Assembly: GCA_037447655.1 (NCBI GenBank)
Contig: JBBHKE010001226.1
Location: forward strand, 1 to 59,853
Length of the DNA: 59,853 nt
Source: Zygnema cylindricum
Lineage: Eukaryota > Streptophyta > Zygnematophyceae > Zygnematales > Zygnemataceae
Direction: 5' to 3'
The translations under genes were made by a program, and so were the position numbers. This document shows, in pieces, positions 45,185 to 55,831 of this stretch. Each line of letters begins with the position of its first letter. Position 1 is the stretch's first letter. Below the pieces are notes generated by a model. It saw nothing but the letters and a program-made list of their open reading frames with translations, was not told the DNA's origin and made no database searches.

Positions 45185-45724
45185 AAAGAAAGGAGAATCC
45201 GATTATATCCTCTGCCGTCTGAAATTCGTAATCGTGCGTATCATCCCGGAATTGCCAGTACTCGATTTCACTTATCAGAACTGCAAAGCGTGAGAAGTCT
45301 TCAGTTTGGCCAGTATATTGAAAATCGGCATGTGTAGGGATCGGCATATCGATCCCATAATATCGCCGTATCGTATCAGTTCCGATATATTGGGCATCCA
45401 GTTCCCTTGAAAAGTTGAAGGGCCATACATAACAGATGTCAGAGGTCGCAAAAGTCAAAAAAAATCATACCCGAAACCGACCGTTTATTTTTTTTCAAAA
45501 TCTGAGTAACCGACGCCCGACCGAGTTTTGTCATGCTCCAAAATTGTATACCGATAACCGACCGTCGTTTACGAAAAAAAAATTTAACCGAATCTTGATT
45601 TTTCGCGACTAACCGTGCCCGCCCGTAACCGAAAAAGTACAAAATTAATCAATGTACGACGGAATAAGCCAATAATTACGATTTGTCGCGTTCCTTAAAA
45701 TTTGCGAAATGAATAGTGTTACTA

Positions 45725-45941
45725 CACCGCCAATCGCTATTAGCGTTGTGTACGCTAATCCCGTCCCGCTTTTGTTTGTTTTTATTCTCAAATAGAATTA
45801 TCCACAATATTTAAAAAAAGCCCTAATTCCTAAATAGAGTAATCGATTTCTTCCAAAATTTCCAAATTCCCAATTAGCGTACACCACGCTAAATAATAGT
45901 ATACGCTAATCAAACCTACACGCTAATAGCGATTGGCGGTG
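45725..45941. mobile_element. MITE copy 1 (TA target, mariner-like)
   Basis: 217 bp with inverted ends CACCGCCAATCGCTATTAGC, flanked by TA. Comparison with uninterrupted satellite units (GTACTACCGTG) shows TA duplicated at insertion. A TAC duplication fits equally well. No coding capacity. Confidence 0.87.
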
Positions 45942-46005
45942 TACCGTGTCAGATTTGCGACGCTTTGTCGCGTTCCCTAAGATTTGCGAAATAAATAGTG
46001 TACTA

Positions 46006-46203
46006 CACCGCCAATCGTTATTAGCGTTGTGTACGCTAATTCCGTCCCGCTTTTTTTTTTATTATTCTCAAATAGAACTATCCACACTAATTGAAAAAAA
46101 AACTTAATTCCTAATTAGAATAGACGATTTCTTCGAAAATTTTCAAATTCCCAATTAGCGTAAACCACGCTAATTATTTACACGCTAATAACGATTGGCG
46201 GTG
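46006..46203. mobile_element. MITE copy 2 (TA target, mariner-like)
   Basis: 198 bp, same family and same position in the next satellite unit. Both inverted ends read CACCGCCAATCGTTATTAGC, differing from copy 1 by the same C-to-T change in each arm. Confidence 0.87.
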
Positions 46204-47194
46204 TACTGTGTCAGATTTGCGACTCTTTGTCGCGTTCCCTAAGATTTGCGAAATAAATATTGTACTACCGTGTCAGATTTGAGACGCTTTGTCGCTTTCC
46301 CTAAGATTTTCGAAATGAATAGTGTACTATCGTGTCAGATTTGCGACGCTTTGTCACGTTCCCTTTGATTTGCGAATTAAATAGCTTACTACAGTACCGT
46401 GTCAGATTTGCGACGCTAATCATGATGCCACTTACTTCCACGATACCAAAAGTACAAAGAACAATAATGTTGGAAAAAAAAAGTACAAAATTTTCATTTT
46501 TTATGGTTTTTTGTTTGACCGACCGTAACTGACCGTTTTTTTTTTCCTGGTGAGTCAGCCGACCGTAACCGCCCGACCCCCAAAATTTGGCAACCGAATC
46601 CGTTCCGGATCCGGCGCGGGCGGTCGGTTAACGGTCGGTCACGGTTTCGGTTGACCGTTTGCGACCTCTGACAGATGTATCCAAGGTCGTGAAAACCGCT
46701 ACATACGGTGTTCCGTATTATACTAGTTTTATAGTTGTAATTCATAGTAGTTTGACGTCTTCAAATTGCTCGTAAGCGCACCTTCCCTTGCAAATTAATG
46801 TCATATTTACATGTGTCTGAGACCACACTAAATTCAGTACATTTCGAACTTAGACTTTCAAAAATATTTCTAAGTCTAAAAAGTCTCTCTCACACAGGTG
46901 TTTTGAGAGACCGGATTTTATAAAACAATAATTGTTGTGTTTCATTCCAAGAATTGTGAGATAGACGTGGTAATGGGAGGGGGAGAGAGAGAGAGAGAGA
47001 GACTCCCTTTTGCAAAATGGCATCCGTTGCTCGAGACCCCTCTAAGCCCCCAGCACGGAAAAAAATACGTAAAGGTTGGAAACGGACAGTGGTTTTTTAT
47101 TTTTTTTGTACTTTGCATATAGCAAAAAAAAATCAAAAGAGTGTGACTCGTGCCACAGCCTTTTCCTATTCGCCTATAGCTTATTACTTAACCT

Positions 47195-47217
47195 AAAATC
47201 ACCTTGCAAGGTGATTT
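47195..47217. other. Conserved palindromic module, copy 1
   Basis: AAAATCACC TTGCAA GGTGATTT: an inverted repeat with a short centre in the left arm of the element. Related modules at 49145-49168 and 59593-59615. Confidence 0.7.
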
Positions 47218-49144
47218 CAGTACAAGTTTGAAGATGAGTTGGAGTGACGCGAAATTGGGCCAAAAACCACTAGACGACAAATTGTAGTACATTAAAAGTT
47301 GAAAGGTGACGCAAGTTGTACTGTGGTATTTTCATTTCTTTAGTTCATTTTTTTGGTACGGTCGAAGACTTTCTTATTGCGGGCTAAGTTTTGGAGGAAA
47401 AAAATACAAAAAAAAATCCTTACTTTATCACATGGGAACATGACCTTAATATCATTTACGATGTTTTTATGTTGCCAAAAAAATTGTACCTGAACCATGT
47501 GATATCTTAATTTCAAAAAGCGGGGTGTAAAAATCATCGAGTACAAAAGGGCTAAAAACAAAAAGAAAACATTTAGAGATTAAAGCAAGCATAAGCAAAC
47601 ACATAAGGACAACGCCAACTAAAACAACTAACCCCCAAAACTAATTACCAAATATGACTAGCCACAAAGAGAAAAAACCTACGGTAGACGCCTACCCTCC
47701 ACCCAAAACCCGAATAAACTAAGGTTCACAGCCTGAAATATAGTGGATATGGATTAGATCTCGTTTGGGAACCTTGCTTGCCATATGCCAATAACTTTTT
47801 TGTAGTAGAGTAACACCTTGCGATCGCTAAATGACAATTGATACACATTGACGATAAAAATCAACAAAAAGGGTAGGCGGAGACTCCTTGAATTTATAGG
47901 TTTAAATGCTTTCTGGGAAAAATTCTATAGAAAATCGTCAATGGACTTGTATAATGTGTCAAAAATCCCCGTTGCAAATGGGAAAAACTGATTCGTTGAG
48001 TCTTGGGGATTATCATATTTTTCTTTAGAAGTCGATGACTCTCAAACTGCAATGCCCGTGTGTAATATCACACATGGAGGAATTTGTGTTGTAGCTGGAT
48101 TCGTGTGCACCACATCAGTAGTAGTCCTCTTAGACACGTGGAGAAAAATGTAGTCAATCCAAGCATTGCAAAGACGTATAGATTAGTAACGAAGAGGGAG
48201 TACATAAAAAATATCTCGTTTGCATGTGTACCCCGCCACGAAGAAAATTGTAGCAAATACATTGCACACTAGATTATGCAAAACATTACGTTCCCTCCCC
48301 ATGTGAGAAACGACATAAATGAATCTTTTTTAAAATAATAGGTTAGTTACAAACACAACGCGACCCTCGTATATACGGAGGGTGAGGCAAAACCAATCGC
48401 ATTTATAACGCGGATGTAGTTTTGTCAGATGTGAAACGTAATGTTGAGAAGGTTAATTTGTTTATAACCGCGAACTAGTTTTTAGCCTCGAACACTAACT
48501 TGAACGCGCATGCGTAGAAGGTAGCGTGTTCAAAATAGTAGTTCAAAGGTTGCCAATTACTTTGACATGTGTCGGTGCATATGGAAGTTGTTGTCGATAA
48601 TGAGAGATGGAAATTGTCATAATCATTTGTAGTTGTTTAAACACACTCAGACGAAATAAAAAATATCTGAAAAATAGCTCCACTATTTTAAATAGAAGGT
48701 GCAAAATTTTACAGCGGCGATTTTTTAGAGTTACACTTTTAGTACGATTTATGCACCGTTTTTCGATATCCTCAAGTAAATGACGCTCCCAATTCATAAG
48801 CCAATCGTCCGATATTTAAGGTTTTATAATTTTTCTTCGACTCGCCCAAAACTTTTCATTCCGGGCAGTGGAAGAAGGGAAGAAAACAAATAAAAAACCA
48901 GAGCCATTAGGGTACTTTTCGCATGTGCTAAAGTTATAGATATTTTCTATCGTTCTTCTCCATAACTTCAAAAGAAACGAGAAAATCCGCACCCGTACCA
49001 AAAAAATGAAATTACCACCGTACAAGTTGCGTTACCTTGAAACTTTATCAGTACTGGAGTTTGTCGTCTTGAGGGTTGCAATTTGTCGTCTAACGCGTTT
49101 CGACCCACTTTCGCGTCCTTCAAGCTCAGCTTCAAAATTTATGT

Positions 49145-49168
49145 AAAATCACCCCGCGTGGTGATTTT
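49145..49168. other. Conserved palindromic module, copy 2
   Basis: AAAATCACCCCGCGTGGTGA followed by TTTT, in the right arm. The core arms are identical to copy 1 but the centre differs. Confidence 0.7.
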
Positions 49169-49381
49169 AAATAAAGTTCCATGGGGTGATCGAATAGGCC
49201 GATGTTGTCGAACGTGTCAAAAGTTTTTGACAGTTTTTGTGCGCGGAAAACCAAAAAATAAATCCATTGCACGTTTCCATCCTATTCGTGACTTTTTTCC
49301 GTGCGCTTTTTTTTCCGTACGTGGGCTGTGGAGGGGTCTTGACCAACGGGTGCCATTTCGCAAAAGCGAAGTCCGTGAAAG

Positions 49382-50430
49382 TGAAACTCTGAGACCTCCA
49401 TAAGTCCTCAGAGTGGACAGCTTCCAAGAAGCCTCTAGGATAATCCTGACCCCTTTGTGTTTAAGCAAAAATAACTGCCACCCTGGCAGACAAAAACTCT
49501 GACCAACTTCACCCCTGTGAAGACAAGACTCCCCTGAGTCGATAGCAAAAAGAATCTCTGAATTTGCTCCCCTGAGCAGTAAGTTATGGAGGGTCAAAGT
49601 TGACCTTTTGTACAGAAGCTCTCTGGGAGAGGGGGTCCTATCTTCTAATTTTTCTAAGTCCTATCTCTCTCACAGACTCTATCTACTGATGTACGGAACC
49701 AATCAGAATTGAGTTCCGTACGTAAAAGTACAGCTGCCGGTGTACTTTATGTACGGACATTGTACGACATGGCCAAAATGTCGACACATGTCAAATCCGG
49801 ATTCGGTGCCATAATCTCCGGAGATTCCACAATCCAACGGAATTTCGCCACGCGTCATCCGATGTGGCGATGGCCACAAACCGCCGAAATCTTCCTCCGC
49901 GATCTCGGCGCTAATCTCGGCCGTCCGATTAAATTCGGCTTTAATCGTGGCCGTAATAAATACATGCGCGGTATTTGTTTCATTTACGAAACAAATGCGC
50001 GGTACTGATTTTTGTCCGTACCGTAAGTCGTACTTTATATATTACTGGATCTATGTATCCCGTAATTAATTTCAGTTAAATGGTTTATCGCACGTATACA
50101 TATTTAAATAATTATCAAACTATATGCTACGTAACACTACCGCTAGATGAAACGGCTAAGGCTACCGGCTACATTGTGTCTGCCGGCCGGCAGGTACAAG
50201 GATCAATTCCTGCCGCCGGCACATACCTTTTAAATAAATAAACCCGAACTAATATAAATTTCCCGTAAACCTCAGGATAGCCAAGGTAGCCATGGCTCTA
50301 GCTTCCTCTCCAATTTCTCAGTGACTGCGACAAGTTTGAGAGTTGGAGAGAGAAGTTAGAGATAGACTGCCTCGACTTCTATATTTCTTTTCAGACCTAG
50401 AAAATACTAATAAAACCATTAGTTTCTACA
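49382..50430 (-). repeat. 3' LTR of element D
   Basis: 1049 bp. Plus-strand ends are TGAAACTCTG and AGTTTCTACA. Contains a tRNA-like block (50131-50223) and a 99-codon antisense frame (49709-50008) without known domain. Confidence 0.95.
50131..50223 (+). other. tRNA-like block in U3 of element D (3' LTR)
   Basis: GAAACGGCTAAGGCTACCGG (A-box/D-arm-like), then a GC-rich stem GCCGGCCGGCAG, then AAGGATCAATTCC (B-box-like) and a closing GCCGCCGGC. The layout is that of a plant tRNA-derived SINE head. Antisense to the element. Not a complete tRNA. Confidence 0.58.
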
Positions 50431-50438
50431 CTCCCCTT
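50431..50438 (-). other. Polypurine tract of element D
   Basis: Minus strand AAGGGGAG next to the 3' LTR, as in element B. Confidence 0.8.
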
Positions 50439-50443
50439 ATTTT

Positions 50444-53163
50444 CTAGTCAATCTTTAATTTCAGACCACACTTCTCCCTGCAAAAAATTAGCTTAGGGGA
50501 AGGCACAGGTTTGGTCATCATATCTGCTACCATCTCACTATCTGGTCTGTACTCTAAACTGATTATTTTGTTTTCTACTTTCTCTCTAACAAAGCTGAGT
50601 CTGATGTCCATGTGTTTGGCTTTAAAATGGTGTTTAGGATTGGCAGAAATAGCGATTGCTGCCTGATTATCACAAAATATTTTCTGCACACCACTCTTAA
50701 GGTGACCAAGCTCACCAAGCAAAGACTTGACCCACATCAATTCTTTTACAGCAGAGCAAGAGGCCATATACTCAGCCTCCATGGTGGACTGAGCAATAAC
50801 CTTTTGCTGTTTGCTACTCCAACAGCAAGCCCCATCACCCACATATAATACATATCCAGAAGTACATCTCCTCATCGGAGCATCACCATAACTGGCATCA
50901 CTCCAAGTAGTGATGTCAGTATTCTCCCCACCCAAATGCAACCATAGATCTCTAGTTCCTACCAAGTATCTAAGGACTCTCTTAGCTGCCTCCCAATCCT
51001 TCTTAGTGGGAGCATTTAGACTTCTACTCAGCACTCCTACAGCTGCAGCTAAATCCGGCCGGGTACAATTCATAAAATAGATTAGACTTCCCACTACTTG
51101 CCTGTAAGGAATAGTCTGCATGAACTTCTGTTCTTCAGGAGATAATTCCTCGTCTAAGACTATGACTCCTTCTTCCTCACTCCCCTCACTTCCCTTCTTC
51201 AATTCCATTGGAGTTGTGCAACTATTAGCTTTATCCATTTGAAATTTTTCAAGCATGTTTCCTATTGCTTCCTTTTGAGTCAATCTTATAATTTTTCTTT
51301 TTCGGTCTCTCTCTACTTGAATTCCCAAAATATATTTTGCTTCCCCCATATCCTTCATTTCAAATCTCCCCTTAAGATCGGTTTTCAGTTTATTAATTTT
51401 TTCCATTGATTTACTTAAAACAAGCAAATCATCAACATAAATTGCAATAAATATAAAACCTTCCTCATCTTCGAAAACATAGATTGAGTGATCTGAGCTG
51501 ATCCGAATATATCCTAGACCGGTAAGAAACTCATCAAGCTTCTTATTCCACTGTCGGGGCGCCTGTTTCAAACCATAAAGAGATTTAATCAGCCGGCATA
51601 CCTTACTCTCCTCTCCTTCTTCCACAAACCCTTCGGGTTGTCGCATGAAGATCTCCTCTTCTAATTCTCCATGCAAAAAGGCTGTTTTGATGTCCATCTG
51701 GTGCACTTCCATGTCTTCCGCCGCTGCTAAACTGAGAAGTATGCGGACGGAGGGAAATCTGACCACCGGGGCAAAGGTTTCCTCGTAGTCAATTCCTTCC
51801 TTTTGTGTAAATCCCTTTGCCACTAATCTGGCCTTGTAGCGCTCGATTGTGTTATCTGGGTTGAGTTTCAGTTTGAAAACCCACTTACAACCGATTGGTT
51901 TTCGGTTAGGTGGACAGTCCACCAGCTCCCAAGTATCGGCTGCCATGATTGAAGCCATCTCCTCATTGATGGCTGTCTTCCACCGGTTTCTTTCTGGACA
52001 AGTCATCGCCTCTCGATAAGTTTGAGGTTCATCTTGATGAGATAGTTTAGTTACCTTGTTATTAACCTGTTTTTCTTGCAGTCTTTTGCTACTTCTCCTC
52101 CCTCCCTCAAAATCTGAGGCTGGAATAGATGGTTCTCGTGGATTCTTTCGAACAAACTCGGCTTCTCCCCTATCCCTTGATTCCGAATCAATTTCCACCA
52201 CGTCTTCCGCTTCGAGTAGAGTTGTCACTGGAGTTTCCACAGCCGAGTCCTTTTCGGTCTGATTTGTTCCTGCAAGAATGTCATCGTCTCTAAAACCTGG
52301 ATAGTTAGGAAGCTCAAAGTCATCAGAATTTTCTGACTCAAATCTGATTTTTACTGACTTTGTATATTTGAAGGGATCCACAGACTTTCCTTCATCCATA
52401 ACTACTAGATGCTTTACTAAGATTATATCTTCTCTTTTTAGATCATAAACTCTATATCCTTTAACATCCTCATCATATCCTAATAAGTATCCCGGTTTTC
52501 CTTTAGGATCTAGCTTCCAATTGGACCGATCGGTATCTAGACTGAATACTTGACTGCCGAAAACCTTTAAATGAGATAAGTCTGGTTTCCGGCCTGTCCA
52601 TCTCTCATAAGGTGTTTGATCTTTTATAGCTGAAGTAAGAACTCTATTTTTGAGGTAATTAGCACAGTTCATTGCTTCTGCCCAAAACCTTTTTCCTATC
52701 TTCTTATCCGACAACATACTTCTAGCACTATCACTTAGTGTTCTATTTAACCTTTCAGCTACCCCATTCTGTTCAGGATTTTCTGGCACTGTCTTTTGGT
52801 GTTGAACCCCATCTTCCCTCAAAAAATCCTCAAACTGGTTAGAAGTATACTCTCCACCATTGTCACTCCTTACTCTCTTGATTGGAGTTTCATGGAGTTT
52901 TTCGCTCCATGCTTTATATTGTCTAAAACAGTCCTCAGCTTCTGACTTGTTTTTCAAAAAATATACTCGGGAATACCGAGACCAATCATCAGTTATAGTC
53001 ATCATAAATCTCTTCCCCCCCGGTGAGGGCACTCTAGCCGGTCCCCAAATATCTGTGTGTACTAGATCTAGAAGTTTTTCTCCCTTGTAGGTGGCTGTTT
53101 TTGGAAAGGGTAATCTGTGTGCTTTACCTTGAGCACACCCACTACAATCACTTATATCATACT
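50444..53163 (-). pseudogene. Copia integrase, RT and RNase H (element D)
   Basis: The longest intact frame in the window: 862 codons from 53032, open upstream to a TGA near 53164, with CSGCAQGKAHRLPFPKTAT and LVHTDIWGP (first Asp) before the counted start. In the 862: RSDNGGEY near residue 54, NPEQNGVAERLNRTL (Glu) near 85, CKWVFKLKLNPDNTIERYKA near 380, HQMDIKTAFLHGELEEEIFM near 445, YVDD near 530, TRPDLAAAVGVLS, RNase H WSDASYGDAPMRRCTSGYVL and STMEAEYMAS near 750. All catalytic residues are present. The stop is five bases from the purine tract. Confidence 0.94.
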
Positions 53164-53874
53164 CTCACTGAACTGAATCCCTTCCACCACTCCCATCTTT
53201 TTCATCTCTCTTAACTTATCTAGATTCACATGCCCAAGCCTCTTATGCCACATCATAATATCATGAACACCAGCATAATAAAGTTATTTCGTTTCATCAC
53301 TTAAGATGAGCCTAAACATCCCATGGATACCTTTCTCAACAATGAAATAGACATCCTCCTCAAAACTAGCAGTAAAGACTCCTTCCCTAGTGCTAGTGCA
53401 AAAACCCTTATCATCTAATACGGATGTAGAGATAAGGTTTTTGTTCAGCTCCGGAATAAACAATACATCGAAGAATGTTAATATGGATGTCTTTCCTTCT
53501 ACTAACACTTTCAGATCTATCGATCCTACAAGAGTAGTGGTGACTATCCTCCCATCCCCGTACTCTATCTCTACGGTAGGAATCTTTCTTATCTTAGTGA
53601 ACAGGTGCCTATCCTTACACATGTGCATGGAGGCACCTGAATCTATAATCCAGCCTGCTTCACCTTTCAATCCAGTGTAAGCACATTTCTGCCTTCGTGG
53701 AATTTCAACCTCATTTTTTTCCTCCAACTCCTCATCCAAAAAGAGTTGATCGTCTTCTTCCTCTGATTCTGCCTTAAGTACCTGTGTGACAAGGGCCTTT
53801 TTCTTTCCTCTCGGGGTACCACCGGTCTGCCCCTCTTTTAACCAAAGCTCGGTTAGCTTACTGCACTCAGCCAT
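53164..53874 (-). pseudogene. Protease and GAG-pre-integrase (element D)
   Basis: AGWIIDSGASMHMCKDRHLF (intact catalytic Asp-Ser-Gly) near residue 75 of the 53874-53284 frame, then VEIEYGDGRIVTTTLVGSID and the strand-rich linker. A stop at 53284 precedes the HHCC region (CHKRLGHVNLD-like text at 53220-53265). A small indel near 53164 then displaces the frame from pol. Confidence 0.85.
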
Positions 53875-54801
53875 ATAGTGCCCGGTTTCTTACAAAAATG
53901 ACATAAACCTTTGGGAGCCCTTGGTTCGAACTCATCAGCCTGTTTTTTTCTGCTCCCTACCCCCATAGTTTTCGACTGGTTTCCGGGAATCTTTGTTCCT
54001 CTAATAGGTCGTTGTTGCCAAGGCTTGGCCACTCTTTCCTCCCCTTCGGATCTCAATCGTATTCTCTCGAACGAGAATCATCCCTACCACTGAGTTCCAT
54101 ATCCACCTTGAGTCCGACAAGTCCTATACACGGTTGACTATGTTCTCGAACACATTAGGTAACTTCATAAGTAAACAATTAACCTTTTCATAATCACTAA
54201 AAACTTTTCCCTAACTCTCTAACTCCATGAAGAGTGTAGCAAGTTCATTGCAAAAATCCAACATATTTCCCCCTTTGTATACATACTCTTTAACTTTCTG
54301 ATCAGCCAAATGTTGTTGCTGAATCGTACCACTTCGGTACATCTCTATGAGAGCCATCCAAAGATCGGATGCCCTTTCTACCTGCAAATGGGGACATGCA
54401 AGGCCTTGAGTGAGATGGCGTAGGATGAAGTGCTTTGCCGCCATATTGTTGAAGTCCCAGGTTTCAGTATCATTGTACTCGTTCCTCGGAATAGGTGACA
54501 TGAATGCTGAACCAGTTGCTATTGGTGTGGTCGCTTCCTTCTCCTTTCCTTTGTCCACCACCTCTCCTTCATTTGTTTCCTCCGTTGAAGGTGAATCCTC
54601 TTTCCTGGTGAATCTGCTTTCTTTAAACCCTGGAGGAATTCCAAGACTTGATGGACGCCCGAATCGTCCACTCACTATCCCCCAAAACCTTTTTTCGCAT
54701 AGAGCTCCTATCATCATACTTTCCCAGTATATGAAGCCAGTTCCATTAAATATTGGCACCCTAGAGGGTGGGCCCATAACCTGAAACTCTGAGACCTCCA
54801 T
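53853..54801 (-). pseudogene. Copia gag starting inside the LTR (element D)
   Basis: Start 54801-54799 lies in the 5' LTR. MEVSEFQVMGPPSRVPIFNG crosses the LTR edge and the primer site. Gag core: TGFIYWESMMIGALCEKRFW, ASDLWMALIEMYRSGTIQQQ, GNMLDFCNELATLFMELES to a stop at 54211. The next 150 bp are frame-broken. The nucleocapsid segment 54056-53853 contains CHFCKKPG, with the rest of the zinc knuckle (Met-Ala-Glu-Cys) in the overlapping frame: a one-base loss near 53884 has split the motif. Confidence 0.87.
54767..54781 (-). other. Primer-binding site, half-tRNA type (element D)
   Basis: Minus strand GGTTATGGGCCCACC. The complement GGTGGGCCCATAACC matches all 15 bases of the plant initiator tRNA-Met anticodon arm as I remember it, ending just 3' of the anticodon loop as in the Drosophila copia primer. 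Confidence 0.85.
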
Positions 54802-55831
54802 AAGTCCTCAGAGTGGACAGCTTCCAAGAAGCCTCTAGGATAATCCTGACCCCTTTGTGTTTAAGCAAAAATAACTGCCACCCTGGCAGACAAAAACTCT
54901 GACCAACTTCACCCCTGTGAAGACAAGACTCCCCTGAGTCGATAGCAAAAAGAATCTCTGAATTTGCTCCCCTGAGCAGTAAGTTATGGAGGGTCAAAGT
55001 TGACCTTTTGTACAGAAGCTCTCTGGGAGAGGGGGGTCCTATCTTCTAATTTTTCTAAGTCCTATCTCTCTCACAGACTCTATCTACTGATGTACGGAAC
55101 CAATCAGAATTGAGTTCCGTACGTAAAAGTACAGCTGCCGGTGTACTTTATGTACGGACATTGTACGACATGGCCAAAATGTCGACACATGTCAAATCCG
55201 GATTCGGTGCCATAATCTCCGGAGATTCCACAATCCAACGGAATTTCGCCACGCGTCATCCGATGTGGCGATGGCCACAAACCGCCGAAATCTTCCTCCG
55301 CGATCTCGGCGCTAATCTCGGCCGTCCGATTAAATTCGGCTTTAATCGTGGCCGTAATAAATACATGCGCGGTATTTGTTTCATTTACGAAACAAATGCG
55401 CGGTACTGATTTTTGTCCGTACCGTAAGTCGTACTTTATATATTACTGGATCTATGTATCCCGTAATTAATTTCAGTTAAATGGTTTATCGCACGTATAC
55501 ATATTTAAATAATTATCAAACTATATGCTACGTAACACTACCGCTAGATGAAACGGCTAAGGCTACCGGCTACATTGTGTCTGCCGGCCGGCAGGTACAA
55601 GGATCAATTCCTGCCGCCGGCACATACCTTTTAAATAAATAAACCCGAACTAATATAAATTTCCCGTAAACCTCAGGATAGCCAAGGTAGCCATGGCTCT
55701 AGCTTCCTCTCCAATTTCTCAGTGACTGCGACAAGTTTGAGAGTTGGAGAGAGAAGTTAGAGATAGACTGCCTCGACTTCTATATTTCTTTTCAGACCTA
55801 GAAAATACTAATAAAACCATTAGTTTCTACA
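54782..55831 (-). repeat. 5' LTR of element D
   Basis: 1050 bp, essentially identical to 49382-50430, with one extra G near 55038. The tRNA-like block lies at 55532-55624. The U5 end encodes the gag start. Confidence 0.95.

Larger units (their letters stand above)
45660..46440. repeat. About 62-bp satellite array inside the hAT element
   Basis: The unit begins CGTGTCAGATTTGCGACG and contains TTTGTCGCGTTCCCTAAGAT and GCGAAATAAATAGTGTACTA. About six copies, the first two separated from the next by MITE insertions and the last partial. Units 3 to 5 are uninterrupted and provide empty sites for the MITE. Confidence 0.85.
45440..46670. mobile_element. Non-autonomous hAT (Ds-like) DNA transposon
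   Basis: 1231 bp with a 13-bp perfect terminal inverted repeat CAGAGGTCGCAAA, flanked by an exact 8-bp duplication ACAGATGT (45432-45439 and 46671-46678). Subterminal regions are full of ACCGACCG/CGGTCGGT motifs, as in maize Ac/Ds, where they bind transposase. There is no transposase frame, so it would move only in trans. The interior is a small satellite with two MITE insertions. Confidence 0.9.
46935..49381. mobile_element. Long-inverted-repeat element (main part)
   Basis: Left arm about 46935-47460 and right arm about 48910-49381 are imperfect reverse complements. Shared blocks in order inward: GAATTGTGAGATAGACG with a CT/GA run; GCAAAATGGCATCCGTTG; CACGGAAAAAA; a palindrome AAATCACC-4nt-GGTGATTT; AGACGACAAATTG; TTTTTTTGGTACGG. 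The outer end of the right arm continues after copia element D at 55832-55892. The interior 47460-48900 has no recognised gene. No transposase; superfamily unknown (foldback or Mutator-like are possibilities). A target duplication was not found. Confidence 0.7.
49382..55831 (-). mobile_element. Ty1/copia retrotransposon, element D
   Basis: Full length, 6450 bp, minus strand: 5' LTR 54782-55831, 3' LTR 49382-50430, target duplication GAAAG (49377-49381 and 55832-55836). The LTRs appear to differ only by one base in a G run, so it is the youngest element. It has split the right arm of the long-inverted-repeat element; a paralogous uninterrupted site is visible at 57336-57360. Sister family to element B (shared LTR text, primer type and purine tract). 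Confidence 0.96.

Noticed and set aside
49709-50008. 99-codon antisense ORF present in both LTRs of element D
   Set aside because: Two identical copies are expected because the LTRs are identical. Only the first few residues resemble the matching place in element B's LTR, where the frame is not maintained.
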